Part shown: piece after piece, positions 34,809 through 45,837 of the stretch | Position numbering within the stretch: position 1 is the stretch's first letter | Layout: every line of letters begins with the position of its first letter | From: Obelidium mucronatum | Taxonomy: Eukaryota > Chytridiomycota > Chytridiomycetes > Chytridiales > Chytriomycetaceae | Direction of reading: 5' to 3' | DNA length: 64,000 bases | Assembly: GCA_025765595.1 (NCBI GenBank) | Contig: JAIVFH010000011.1 | Coordinates: 124,001-188,000, forward strand | Program-made: the position numbers and the translations under genes | The notes under the pieces: generated by a model | The model's input: the letters and a program-made list of their open reading frames with translations, nothing else | Told to the model about the DNA's origin: nothing | The model's database searches: none

Positions 34809-37800
34809 ATGATATCTGCCACCAATTTTATGCTCTTACTCGCAGCTTTAGTTTTCACATCTTGTGCACACGCAGTGCAGGTCACTTATTCCTTGCTCGG
34901 GGGAGGACTTGTCTGCAAGGATCTTGCAACATTTTCTGCTCGTCCACCACCAAGAGCTGACTCACTGCAGATTCCTTATCTCTGCTACGAGACTTTTACT
35001 TTCACCGACCCTAACTATCTGAAGCCAGTTAAATCAACAGATTTAGTCTTCACTGGCACTAATTGTCTGTCTCTCGCATACACTCGCGCCACGTTTGATC
35101 CTTCCGGGTCCACTCAAGGCATAATCCTTGATTTTGAGAATACTCTCGTCGCAGGACAGATCTGCTACTTACAGTATAATGCCGTTAACTCGCTCCCTGC
35201 TGTTGGAAACTACCAGTTGGAAACACCAGCCGCAGTCACACAGTGCAAAATCCCAATCATCAACAACTTCAAGTCACACTGTATTTCCACAGCAATGTAC
35301 GATGGATCCAAGTTCATCGCAACCACTTGGGATCCGTCTTGCCCATCATTCAAATCACCAGTTTTCGAGCAAATGTTCCCAGGAACTATCTCTCGACAAT
35401 CAGATTCCAGTCTCCTTGGCTTCACTGTCTCTGTTATAAATTCTGGGAATTCATGTTCCTTCCACTACCGTTATGTTCCCATGGGTACTCCGTCAAGCAT
35501 CTATCGCCCACCATCGGGCATATACACGCTATCGGCGTATTCTTCAGCGGCAGCAGCATCGATTCCTCCGGGCACTTTGGATTCGGCCTGTGGCCAAGTC
35601 TTCGATTTTAACAGCGACGACTTCAAATTGACACCTCGAGGTTGCAAAAGCCCTTCCACGGATGCTCTGGTGGCCTTCCAGAAGCTGGTGCCACCAGCTG
35701 CAAGCATCGCACTTGTCTTTGAGTCAGAATCTGAAATCTCCCTGCGTAGAGATTCATTTGGACAACCAGAGAGGCTATTTTACAGGTTTCTTGCGTGTGG
35801 TGAAAGCCCCTGTGGAACAGCTCTGGGCACAACCCATGCAGACTGCTTTTGCGAGGCCTCGCAAGGCGTTTGTTCAAGCAAGGTTAAAAGCGTATCGAAA
35901 CCGGAAGGACAGTGCTGTGTTCCAGATACTTGCACTTCTCGTGGGTTGATTACCGGGAGCACTTCTATTTCGGATGGTTGTGCAGGTCAAATCTTGTGTG
36001 GATGTTCCGGTGGACTTTCACTTAAGCAGGATGGTTCCTGCTGTGCACCAATGACCTGTTCCTCCCTTGGCTTCAACCAAGGTAACACGTTTATGGTATC
36101 GGACGGATGTGATTCTACAATTTCGTGTTCTTGTCCAAACGGCAAGATTTTCGTGAATGGGGTCTGTAAGGTGCTGCTCACTTATTCCTTGCTTGGGGGA
36201 AGATTTGTCTGCATGGATTCAACAACAGGTTCCGTTCTTCCACCACCATCGCCCGGCTCACTGCCGATTGCTTATAGTTGCTACGAGAGTTTTTCTCTCA
36301 CCGACCCTAATATTGAAAATCAACTGAATCCGTCAGACATAGTGTTCAGTGGCACTGGTTGTTCGTCTATCATGACATTAAGTAATGCAGCCAAGTTTGA
36401 TGGTTCGATTCAAGCCATTCAGGTTCTGTTTTTTCAAACTCTCGTCACAGGACAGCTCTGCTATTTGGATTATAATGCTGTCAACTCTGGTCTCCCCGCC
36501 ATTGGATACTACCAGTTGGAAACACCGGCCGCAGTCACAAAGTGCGAAATCCCAATCGCCAACAACTTTAAGCCACACTGTATTTCCACAGCAAAATTCG
36601 ATGGAAAAATGTTCATCGGAACCAATGAGGATCCGTCCTGTCCACAAATTGAACCATTCGTCTCAGAGGATGTTTTCAAGGCGATGTTCTCAGGGACTAC
36701 CTCTCTAAAACCAGATTCCAATCTCCGTGGCTACACGGTCTCTGTGCAAAACTCAGGAACTTCTTGTTCCTTCCACTACCGTTATGTTCCCCCGGGTACT
36801 CCGTCAAGCATCTATCGCCCACCATCGGGCATATACACGCTATCGACATATTCTTCAGCGGCAGCAGCATCGATTCCTCCGGGCACTTTGAATTCGGCCT
36901 GTGGCCAAGTCTTTCATTTTAACAGCGACGACTTCAAATTGACACCTCGAGGTTGCAAAAGCTCTTCCACGGATGCTCTGGGGGCCTTCAAGAAATTGGT
37001 GCCACAAGCTTTAAAAATCGCACTTGCCTTTGAGTCGGAATCTGAAATCTCCCTGCATAGCGATATAGTCAGAGATCCAGTGCAGCTATTTTACAGGTTT
37101 CTTACGTGTGGTGAAAGCCCCTGTGGAACAGCTCTGGGCTCGACCCATGCAGACTGCTTTTGCGAGGCCTCGCAAGGTATTTGTTCAAGCAAGGTTAAAG
37201 GCGTATCGAAACCGGCCGGAAGGACAGTGTTGTGTTCCAGATACTTGCAATTCTCTTCAGTTGATTCCCGGAAGCACTTCTATTTCGGATGGTTGTGCAG
37301 GTCAAATCTCGTGTGGATGTTCCGGTGGACGTTTGCTTCTGCAGAATGGTTCATGTTGTACACCAAAAACATGTGCGTCGATAGGAAAATGCGGTACCCA
37401 TAGTGATGGTTGCGGGGGAACTCTCAACTGTGGAGAATGCTGTACTCCCAAGACTTGTTCTTCATTGGGCTTCAACGAAGGTCACATGTTTATGGCGTCT
37501 GACGGATGTGGTTCCACAATTCCGTGTTCATGTCCCAACGGCCAGACTCTCGTGAATGGCGATTGCAAGGCCCAATGTATCCCCACTACGAAATATCCGG
37601 ATGCGAGCATGAACTGCGGTTATGTCGACGATGGATGCGGGGGATCTGTTCAGCTTGCCACTTGTTCTATTCCAGGTCAAGTCTGTGGCGCCTTCAAGCC
37701 AAATACGTGTGGAACGCCGCTGAAAGATTCGGATTACGTTTCGCTTCTCGTCGCTGATGTCATTAATTTGTCGCCAACGTGTGCTGCATCCTGTTTGACC

Positions 37801-39515
37801 AACGTAAGAGACCAACTCTCCACTAATCTCTCGGGTTTTTTTTTAACACGCACTTTCTTAGATTCGCTCTTTGTCGGATCTTCAGTCGGCGACTTCCGCT
37901 GCAAATCTTACTGCCGTCTGTGGCAGTATCATGAACTTGAATGGATACAAGTCTTGCGCGACATCAGCCTGCCAGTCGTCAACCACCAACATTGACCGTG
38001 TTTCTACTTTCGTAAGTGTCTGTCAACTCATTGAAATATCCGAACGCTCTGTATTCTTACCCTCCCTTCCTTTCGAAACATGCACAGGTCGAAACCATTC
38101 AGGCCCACTGCATCCAGGCCACACTGCCAGTCCCAGTCGCGGCATCCTACTCGGCCGAAACCAGAATCCTGACTTTCACGTGGACTGGCAATTCAGGCGC
38201 CATTACGTCGCTCTCCGTCTCTCTTGACGGAGGAAAGACGTTCTTGGAAGCAACCATCGTCACTGGCAAGCCTGCAGCTCGTCGCAGCAATAACAAACGT
38301 GCCCAATCCGTCTCATTCGCTCTCCCATCCTTCACCTTCCCATCCTGCAAAGTCGACGCACTGGTTCAATACTCGTTCTGTCAAGGAACTCTCGATATCT
38401 TTGGCAAGTGTCTTGGCGGTGCTGTTTCAAACCACCAGAAAGCAATCTCGTTGAACGCCAAAGAGTTTCCTGGATCCGGGTGGCCGTTGAAGACGTGTGC
38501 GAGTGGGTTGAACTGTGGGACCGCGAGTGATGGATGCGATGGAGTCATTTCTTGTGGAGAGTGTAGCGGTGGAGTGACGTGTTTGAACAACAAGTGTCCT
38601 GTTCCAACTTTGACTACGAGTACCACTACTGCATCCACGGTTTTGACCGCGTCGACTACTACTGCCACCGCCACTTCCAGCACAGCGGCTTCGTCCACCA
38701 CTTCATCTGCGACATCAACTGCTCCAACCGAGGTGCCAACTGTTACATCAGCTACATCGACTGTTTCAACTGGCACTTCAGTTTCGACCACTGCAAATAG
38801 TTCCAGCTCCACTTCTTCCACGCCTCTCGCCACCACCGCCATCGCCACTTCTGCGGCAACCACCGCCCCACCAACCGCGCCATCCTTTACAATCAACTGC
38901 GGAACAGGATCCACGTGCTTCCTCTGTGTAGTCAACAACTCCAACACCATCCGCCAAGAATGCAAGCAAGGAGAAATTTCGACTCCCTTAATTGGAGCAA
39001 CAACTGTCCAACCAAATCAACAACAAGTATACGCGTGCATCGTGAATGGATCTGAACAGGTCGCGCAGCTGTGTGACCAAGGATCCAGGAATGCTGTGCC
39101 GATTGCTGTTCCCGCTGTAGTCGCTTCTGATATCGTCAAGAGTGGTGTGGTTGGTAAGGCGAGTGAGTCTAGTTGGATGGGTGTTGTTGGGTCTGGCGAT
39201 GGGCGTGTTGTTGCTAATCAGGCGGCGGAGACAAGTCCGGCAGGTGTTGTTGGGGCAAACGGTGGGGTTGCGGTTGCTGGAAATACAGTGGCTGGCAGTT
39301 TTGCGGCAGGAAGCAATTCGAATGTGCAAACAGTTGGGTCTGTGAATAATCAGCCAGGTGGATCGGATTCTGTCAAGTCAATGTCGGTGCCGGTTGTTGC
39401 AGGCAAAAACAGCAGCACCAACCTGTTTGTGAAGGGATCGAGCAGTGTGACTATCGCGGTACAAGGCAGTAGTATTGTTGGACTTTTTTTGTTTTACACA
39501 ATGGTGTTTTTTTGA
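34809..39515 (+). CDS. Cys-rich surface protein with two extra N-terminal modules (paralogue 2), frameshifted
   Basis: The start is at 34809 (MISATNFMLLLAALVFTSC signal peptide); an in-frame ATG lies upstream at 34755. Two tandem copies of a roughly 430-residue module follow. Each has VTYSLL/LTYSLL at its start, YNAVNS...YYQLETPAAVT, SIYRPPSGIYTLS and CGESPCGTALG...DCFCEASQG; the first also ends in Cys-rich SDGC units. Next come the Cys-rich units, beta domain, Thr stalk and hydrophobic C-terminus shared with paralogue 1 (introns 37804-37861 and 38012-38087). At 37212-37219 a CCGG is doubled compared with the equivalent site in module 1, shifting the frame. The upstream ORF stops at 37403 and the downstream half lies in another frame. 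It is either a recent null allele or an assembly error. It lacks the five-unit array of paralogue 1. Confidence 0.8.
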
Positions 39516-40770
39516 GGGGGTTGCCCAGTTATTTGTCTTTTAATTGTAGTTCCAAAAAACAGATTGCTTTATATTTTGAATGTTAGTTCCTATTTAACTT
39601 TCCATTATTGAGACAAACATGTTGAAGTTCGTATCCTTCTTTGAAAGTGTTTGCCTGTTGAATAAAGGTTATCGAAAAAAGAGCACAAAAAAATGTTAGT
39701 GCAGCGTCTACCACTTGTGGGCCGTCGCTGTGCATCGGCCAAGCCAGCATCTGTTGTTTCTGGCCTCCGCTTTGCGCACGCACCAGCACCAAAGACTGGC
39801 ACAGAGACCAAGGAGGAGTGGCTCAAGATTGCCCGAGAGTACGTTGTTGTGTTGTTTTTACCTTTTTGTCCATCAAATCTACTCTCTACTCTCTTTTCAC
39901 AATCTCTCTGTACTAAAAACAATCAATCAAAAAAACGCACAGATGGCCTCACGAATTATACGCACCTGCTCATGGAACACACCCAGAGTCGCTGTTGACA
40001 TACCCCGATCATGCCGATGGATCCGAGACGCAAACTGAAAGACACGAGACTTTCTTTCAGCCGTGGTTCTTTAAGGCGGCTGTAGTGATTGGAGGAGGAG
40101 TGTTTGCGATCCAAACGCTCAAGGCGAAAGAAGGCGATGAGAACCCAATCGCAAAGTACATTTCGGAAAACGTCAAAAACCGTAGTGAACTTGAACGGGA
40201 GATGAAGGAGTCGCTCAAGATTCAGCAGCAGTTGGCAGACGATAGTCGTATCGTGAGCAACCGGGTAAACGATACGCCAATCCACAGGTACGACTGCGTT
40301 GACGTAGTTTTTTTTTTATTTTTCTAAGTCTAAAAGCTACGGTTGTTTCTTTCCAGACTCTACTTCCTAGGAGTGTTTGAGCGACACTCTGATTTCTTGG
40401 TTGAGCCAGGATCGCAGTCTAAATTCACTGGCGGCAATGTTGAAATCAAGCATTCGTACCAGAAGGACGACCACTTGTTTGGAGTTCCCTTTCCCGAGAA
40501 GGAGGAGGATGAATGATGTTCCTTCTTTCTTTTCTTTGAATAAACAGAACAAAGAAATGAAATAAAAAAATGCAGCGACTGATCAAGAACTCCCACTCGG
40601 GACCGGCGGGCCCGCGACCGCGCGACGTGCCGCACCCGGTGCTCGCATCGGGGGCGTACGAGAGTTGAGTGGATGGAATCGAATCGACACTTTAACGGAA
40701 AACAGTCTTCAATGGCCGCTTCAGTCCGCGCGAAGACCGGCGGCTGCTCGAGGCGGCGCGCGCGCAGCTG
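37255..40770 (+). repeat. segmental duplication, right copy
   Basis: Direct repeat of 20870-23799 plus 33643-34104. It contains the 3' half of paralogue 2, the intact mitochondrial-type gene and the first exons of the SANT gene. This copy keeps the complete downstream gene, so it is the likelier parent. Confidence 0.9.
39693..40516 (+). CDS. putative mitochondrial complex I accessory subunit (17.8-kDa-like)
   Basis: Exons 39693-39838, 39943-40287 and 40357-40516 join in frame to 216 residues. The N-terminus is Arg/Ala/Ser-rich without acidic residues (MLVQRLPLVGRRCASAK), as in a mitochondrial targeting peptide. Then come a His/Pro-rich segment (PAHGTHPESLLTYPDHADG), one likely membrane helix (FFKAAVVIGGGVFAIQTL) and a charged coiled-coil-like segment (ENPIAKYISENVKNRSELE). 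It ends HLFGVPFPEKEEDE. The single helix followed by the ENPI...RSELE region reminds me of the fungal NADH:ubiquinone oxidoreductase 17.8-kDa subunit. That match is from memory and weak; the mitochondrial inner-membrane location is better supported than the exact name. A broken copy lies at 23145/33643. Confidence 0.5.
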
Positions 40771-43700
40771 CCGGCGCCGGGGCTGTCGACTGCAGCGCTG
40801 CGGGCGTCGCTGCCGCACCGCAGCCAGAACGCGCTCGCGGCGCGCCTCGGCCGGCTGCTCGGCGCGCCGCGCGTCGCCGTGCTGCGGCGCGACGCCGCCG
40901 TGCTCGCCGCGAACATCGACAAGCTGCTGGCCTTCGACAACGCGCTGCTGCCGTGGCCGCCGGCGCGAGAAGAGTTGCCAAAGAATTCAAAGAACGCAAA
41001 GAATGCAAAGACGCACAAAGTCTTCAACAAGGTGCTCTTTCGCAGATCAGACGCGCCCGCAAAAGCCATGCGCGACTGGACTCCGCGCCATTCGGAGGAG
41101 CTCGTGAAGGCCGTCGGCATCTACGGCTTCAAATGGACCCTGATCCAGCAGGATCCGCTGTTTACCGGTTTCAGACTCGACTTTATTCAGTTTCGCTATT
41201 GGTGTGCCATCAGTTGCGTATTCTCTTCTTCTTCTTCTTTTTTTTTTTTTTTTTTTGTTTACTCACACTCACACACAGGAAAAACAACGGACCATGCTAA
41301 ACCATCGGAATTGTGGACAAAAGAATTGGATGCCCTCTTGGTTTCACGTGTCTCTGCAATTTGGGCTTTTACTCCTCGTCCTTGGATCGATTTGGCTCTT
41401 CAACCTGAATTTAACATGTTTACTCCAAAACAAATTCATGCTCGTTGGAAATTTGTTGCTGATCCTGTCGCTCAAGCAAAAGATGGTGCTTATGGTGCTG
41501 GTATGGGTTGGGGTAGTGAGCATGACGATGTTCTTTTTCAGGCTGTGAATGATTTTGGTGGGTTTTCTTTTTCCGATTCTCCGAAGGCGGTACAATCGCC
41601 GTAGGCGATAAAGCCCGCCGAAGGCGGGATCCAACCGCCGAAGGCGGTACATTCGCCGTAGGCGGTAAAGTCGCCGTAGGCGATAAATGATAACTTCGCC
41701 GAAGGCGGAATTCAACCGCCGTAGGCGGTAAAGTCGCCGTAGGCGACATTTTTCATCTTAAGCCGCCGTAGGCGGCATCTTGATTTGTCATCATCATCTT
41801 AAGCCGCCGTAGGCGGCATTTTGATTTATCATCATCATCATCTTAAGCCGCCGTAGGCGGCATCTTGATTTATCAACATCATCATATTCAGCCGCCGTAG
41901 GCGGCATTTTGATTTATCATCATCATCATCTTAAGCCGCCGTAGGCGGCATCTTGATTTGTCTTCATCATCATCTTAAGCCGCCGTAGGCGGCATTTTGA
42001 TTTATCATCATCATCATCTTAAGCCGCCGTAGGCGGCATTTTGGTTTATCATCATCATCATCTTAAGCCGCCGTAGGCGGCATTTTGATTTATCAACATC
42101 ATCATATTCAGCCGCCGTAGGCGGCATTTTGATTTATCAACATCATCATATTCAGCCGCCGTAGGCGGCATCTTGATTTATCATCATCATCTTCTTCTTC
42201 TTTCTCTTCACGACCATTACTCAAACAAAAAACAACAGCTCAATCAAAAAGACGATTAAACTTTGGCCTCATTCCACGGTTATACCCACTCCTCTCCACA
42301 TTTGGTTCCTGGCAACTCCGTCATCGATACACCAACCTTACCAAAACACCCTCAAACAACTCTCGCGGACGAATAAATTGGACTCCAGAAGAAGACGCAA
42401 AGATTCTTGCATTCAAAAATCCCAACGGCCGAACAAACTGGGCACAATTGGGTAAAGAGTTGGGTCACAGTGGCAAGGACCTGTTTAGGAGGCACAAGGT
42501 CTTGTCTGAACCACCAGCCTTGAACGGACCTTTTACAAAAGATGAACAAGATGTTATTGTGAAACGGTTTTACGAAAGATATCAGTTTGATTTGAGGTCC
42601 AGTGATCCAGTTAGAAATGGTGGTCGCGATTTGTATGACGTGATGGGAAGTGACTCGTTCCATTCAACGATTTGGAAGGAAATTGGCGATGAACTTCAGA
42701 GAGACTACAGAACTGTTGAAAGTAATGCCTTCCAGATCTGGGATGAGGCGGGTGGTTATGGGTCTTCCAGTAAAGATCCGTGGACCGATTGGGAGTGGGA
42801 TGTTTTGACGGAGCATTTGGATACGCTTCCTCGAGGAATACGGCCACAGGTAAAATGCTGCTCTTTTTTTTCTTTTTTTTTGAGACCATTTGACAAAAAT
42901 AACTGAAACCCCCCCTTTTTTTAAAAAAAAAAAAGTGGATGACATTGAGCAAACTCTTGAAAAGACCAAATCGATGGATTTGCTCTGCATCGCGCAGACG
43001 CTTTAGTCAATGGAATTCTACAGCTGACAACCTGCTCTTGAGTACAACAGAATCAGTTTTATCTCAAATCAAAGTATCAGTATCTGAAAAAGGCGACTTC
43101 GAGTTCCATTACCCACCGAGTCGAGACTCGTCCAAGTATATTTCAAACAAATCGGAACGCATTGAAAAGGAAAAAGAAAGCGCGTCCTCCTCCTCTGGAG
43201 TCGCTGCTGAATCATTCAAACCCCCTACGAAAAAACCAGTACCGCAACAACTGCTGGATATCGCATGCCTCTCTCTATCTGCCCTTCCCAAAGAAATTCC
43301 CGCACATGAACCACCATTTGAAACCCTTGACCCCGCGTTAGACTCAACCGCCCTCGATATGTACCAAAAATCCGAAAAGAACTTGAACCAACGCGTTACA
43401 AACGCGTTCCTCAACGCTGGCATCGTTCTTGCAAGCAAAGTCGAACCCGACTATAACCTATTCCCAAACACGGTCCGAAAGCTACCCCAAGAACCAAACC
43501 CCAACGAAACCGCGAGTCAAATTGATTTGGTTACACAAAAAGATGTGGAATGTGGGGTTGGTGGGATAAGTGTCAAGCGGCATTTGGTCATGAATCGGTT
43601 GTTTACACTGTTTTCTGGAAATGTTATTGATTGGGATCTTGTTACTTGTACTGTGAATGAAAAGCTCGGGGCGATGGTGTTTGAAAATAGGGAGTATAAT

Positions 43701-43835
43701 GCGAAAGATGTGAGTGGGCGGGAGGTTCAGAATGTCGATAAGAAGATGGAGGATTTGGTGTTTGGGAAAGAGAGGATAGTTCGGCGGTGGTTGTTTCTCA
43801 AGAAGGAGAAGATTTGGAATAACACTGTGTACTGA
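40570..43835 (+). CDS. multi-SANT/Myb-like DNA-binding protein
   Basis: Proposed exons: 40570-40655, 40706-41201, 41279-41557, 42239-42849 and about 42935-43835. Myb-type repeats are visible: FSPREDRRLLEAARAQ...LPHRSQNALAARL, WTPRHSEELVKAVGIYGF...FIQFRYW, LWTKELDALLVSRVSAIW...ARW, EHDDVLFQAVNDF...SWQLRHRY, INWTPEEDAKIL, FTKDEQDVIV and WTDWEWDVLTEHL. The C-terminal third is unstructured and then helical. This fits a nuclear multi-Myb factor of SNAPc4/Myb type. Phases at introns 1 and 2 are each off by one base, beside a G run (40650-40654) and an A run (41280-41284). The third intron holds the hairpin array. The exon 1-2 region is very GC-rich and Arg/Ala-rich. Confidence 0.75.
41558..42238 (+). 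repeat. intronic array of GC mini-hairpins (about 19) including ten 44-bp tandem units
   Basis: The 681-bp intron starts with about nine closely spaced hairpins such as CCCGCCGAAGGCGGG, ACCGCCGTAGGCGGT and TCGCCGTAGGCGA (about 41578-41750). These are followed by ten tandem units of about 44 bp (41759-42195), each AAGCCGCCGTAGGCGGCAT followed by TTTGATTTATCATCATCATC. Every stem is closed by GAA or GTA, i.e. the GNA triloop type known for exceptional stability in C(GNA)G. Stems vary at the outer pairs but stay complementary. Confidence 0.92.
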
Positions 43836-44093
43836 TGATGGTTGGTCTTTTTTTTGATGGTATTAAATATATTGCAAACAATAATAAACTTTTTTTATGT
43901 ATTCAACCCTCATTGTTTGACCTCTGGTGGCGTCTTCTACACAGATCCAAAAGACTTCTGAAAAGGACGCGATTGAAGCTAGAATCAAAAAATACAAATA
44001 AAATGAGACATAAGTTATGGCATTGCAAGAATTCCATTGTATAGGCCTTTTTTTCAGGCCTGAGGGATTATGGAAACAAACCAACAAATTTTT

Positions 44094-45029
44094 TTATTTC
44101 TGGGCAGTATCCAACTCTGTAGCGCTTTCGCGTATAGCTTGTTTCAACTTTAAATTCCCAGTTTCCATGGAAGACTGCTCCAGCTGCCGCAACTTCAATT
44201 TCATCAATAAAAGCGTCGCCCACATGCAAGTGAATGCGAGATGCTCGCAAGCTTCGAAAAAGTGCTTCATATCCAAAGATACCCCATCAAGCGTCGTCAA
44301 CCCGTAAAATACAGCAGAAGTGAACCACCATAGTGACGAAGCGGATCCATACCGAGCGATCGAGTAGAGTCTTTCATCCTTCATTGTTGTTTGAGAATTC
44401 AGGAATTGGATAAAGAGAATCAGAAGGGTGGCATCGAAACAGAGGATAAATGTGCCGTTGATTGCATTCAACGCGACAGATGATATCGATATCGCGTGTC
44501 GCAAGTCTCCTTGCTCCCATAACACTTTCATTGTGTATACAATAACTTGAGCGTAGAAACTGAATGGCATGATTATAACCATCTTTGTGAAAAACTTGTG
44601 GATGCCAGGTGATTTCAATCGTACGATTCCGGCAGACCGAGAAAACGAGAAAACAATGTAGGCGTGCTCCATGCACGACAGACAAAAGGTTTGGAGTATG
44701 TAAATGCCGATTTGGATATTGTTTGGTGGTTCAACGCGTGGATACAAGAATACTCCAAACGATTGAACAGCGGTGGCTATCACCATTGTCGAGAATCCGA
44801 CTAGAAGACAGGATTTAAAAGGGTCGGCGGGCTTGTGGCTGTCTCCAACAGTGGCTCTGGCTGTGAAGGAAGACAGCTGATCAGACATTCGTGGTGTTGC
44901 GGCGGAATCAACGAGCCAAATCGTGCATATTCCTTGTATAATTCCAAAGAGAGCTGTTGTCGCTGATATTACAACCGCTACAATACATATACCCTGGCAC
45001 ACTGTATCTTCATTGCGACCGTCTGACAT
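44094..45029 (-). CDS. seven-transmembrane protein, family unknown
   Basis: A single-exon ORF of 311 residues begins at ATG 45029. I count seven hydrophobic segments: near residues 12-38 (GICIVAVVISATTALFGII), after FKSCLLVGFS, IQIGIYILQTFCLSCM, MVIIMPFSFYAQVIVY, FILCFDATLLILFIQFL, SLWWFTSAVFYGLTTL and LAFTCMWATLLLMKL. A charged C-terminal tail follows. The short N-terminus and seven helices resemble fungal GPCR-like or chytrid-expanded membrane proteins, but no diagnostic motif is visible. Its 3' end converges on the SANT gene 3' end across a 258-bp spacer with no gene. Confidence 0.65.
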   Translation of the reverse strand: MSDGRNEDTVCQGICIVAVVISATTALFGIIQGICTIWLVDSAATPRMSDQLSSFTARATVGDSHKPADPFKSCLLVGFSTMVIATAVQSFGVFLYPRVEPPNNIQIGIYILQTFCLSCMEHAYIVFSFSRSAGIVRLKSPGIHKFFTKMVIIMPFSFYAQVIVYTMKVLWEQGDLRHAISISSVALNAINGTFILCFDATLLILFIQFLNSQTTMKDERLYSIARYGSASSLWWFTSAVFYGLTTLDGVSLDMKHFFEACEHLAFTCMWATLLLMKLKLRQLEQSSMETGNLKLKQAIRESATELDTAQK

Positions 45030-45212
45030 TTATATGTTAGTTATTTTGGAAAGTTGGCAACAATGAACATGTGTCTAGTCATTGTCTCCCCAACTGATTG
45101 GCAATTGCCAATCTTTGGCTTTTGTGAATGTGGGGAAGGCACACCGCCACACAAGTTGACACAACATACACTTATAAAACATACGTAAAATAAAAATAAA
45201 AACAAGTCCCAA

Positions 45213-45781
45213 ATGGCTGCACATTCTATTATTGGACCACATGAAATCCGTGCTTCCTTCACAAATCAAACAATCCAGCATTCAACGAAGGCATCGCAAC
45301 CTCAGCTGTCCAACACCAGAATTTTCTGCATGCACCAAACTTTAGCGCAACGCGCATGACTTGGATCAAGCCGTCGTTTTGCTGGATGGCGTATCGATCG
45401 GGATTCAGCTTCAAGGACAAGAATCAAGCCAGAATTCTTGCAATCAATTTGCACCAAGAAGCATTCAATAGCCTTATTGAACAGGCTGTATTGTCGCATG
45501 GACAGTTTGCAGAGGCTGGCGCGTGCAAGTCAAAAGATGTCGTTGTTCAGTGGGACCCAGAGCGTGATGTTGAACTGAATCGAATGGATAAACGATCGCT
45601 GCAGCTTGGGATGCGGGGAGAGATGGCGCAAAGATATGCCTCTGGAGAGTTTATTGCCCAGATCACGGATGTGACTGAATTGTTTCAACGCGTGCATGAG
45701 TTGGTGAAGAACGGGAATGTTGAAGCAGCAATCGTACTATGCCCTGCAGAGCGCATTTATGAAGTAGCCAAATTAGTCTAA
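45213..45781 (+). CDS. DUF4291-family protein, one frame break
   Basis: From ATG 45213 the frame reads MAAHSIIGPHEIRASFTNQT. It then changes near 45271 to AFNEGIATSAVQHQNFL and RMTWIKPSFCWMAYRSGF, VVVQWDPERDVELNRMDKRS, LQLGMRGEMAQRY and CPAERIYEVAKLV. MTWIKPSFxWMxYRSG and VQWDPERD are the hallmarks of DUF4291, a family of about 190-200 residues found in bacteria and scattered eukaryotes, of unknown function. The break is a loss of one base (or a slightly larger deletion) where family members have a Tyr-Gln before the Ala-Tyr/Phe. There are no introns. It is possibly a laterally acquired gene. Confidence 0.8.
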
Positions 45782-45837
45782 GTGCAGCAATGCAATAATT
45801 GAATTGTATGTAAATTGCTGAACGAATTAATTACATA

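Noticed and set aside
40665..41120. Arg/Ala-rich frames on both strands of the GC-rich SANT exon
   Set aside because: Only one frame gives a Myb-type pattern continuous with the downstream exons; the others are GC-bias artefacts.
41759..42195. Regular palindromic repeats with constant spacing, CRISPR-like
   Set aside because: The 'spacers' are nearly identical TCATCATC-type sequence, there are no cas genes, and the array sits inside an intron of a eukaryotic gene.
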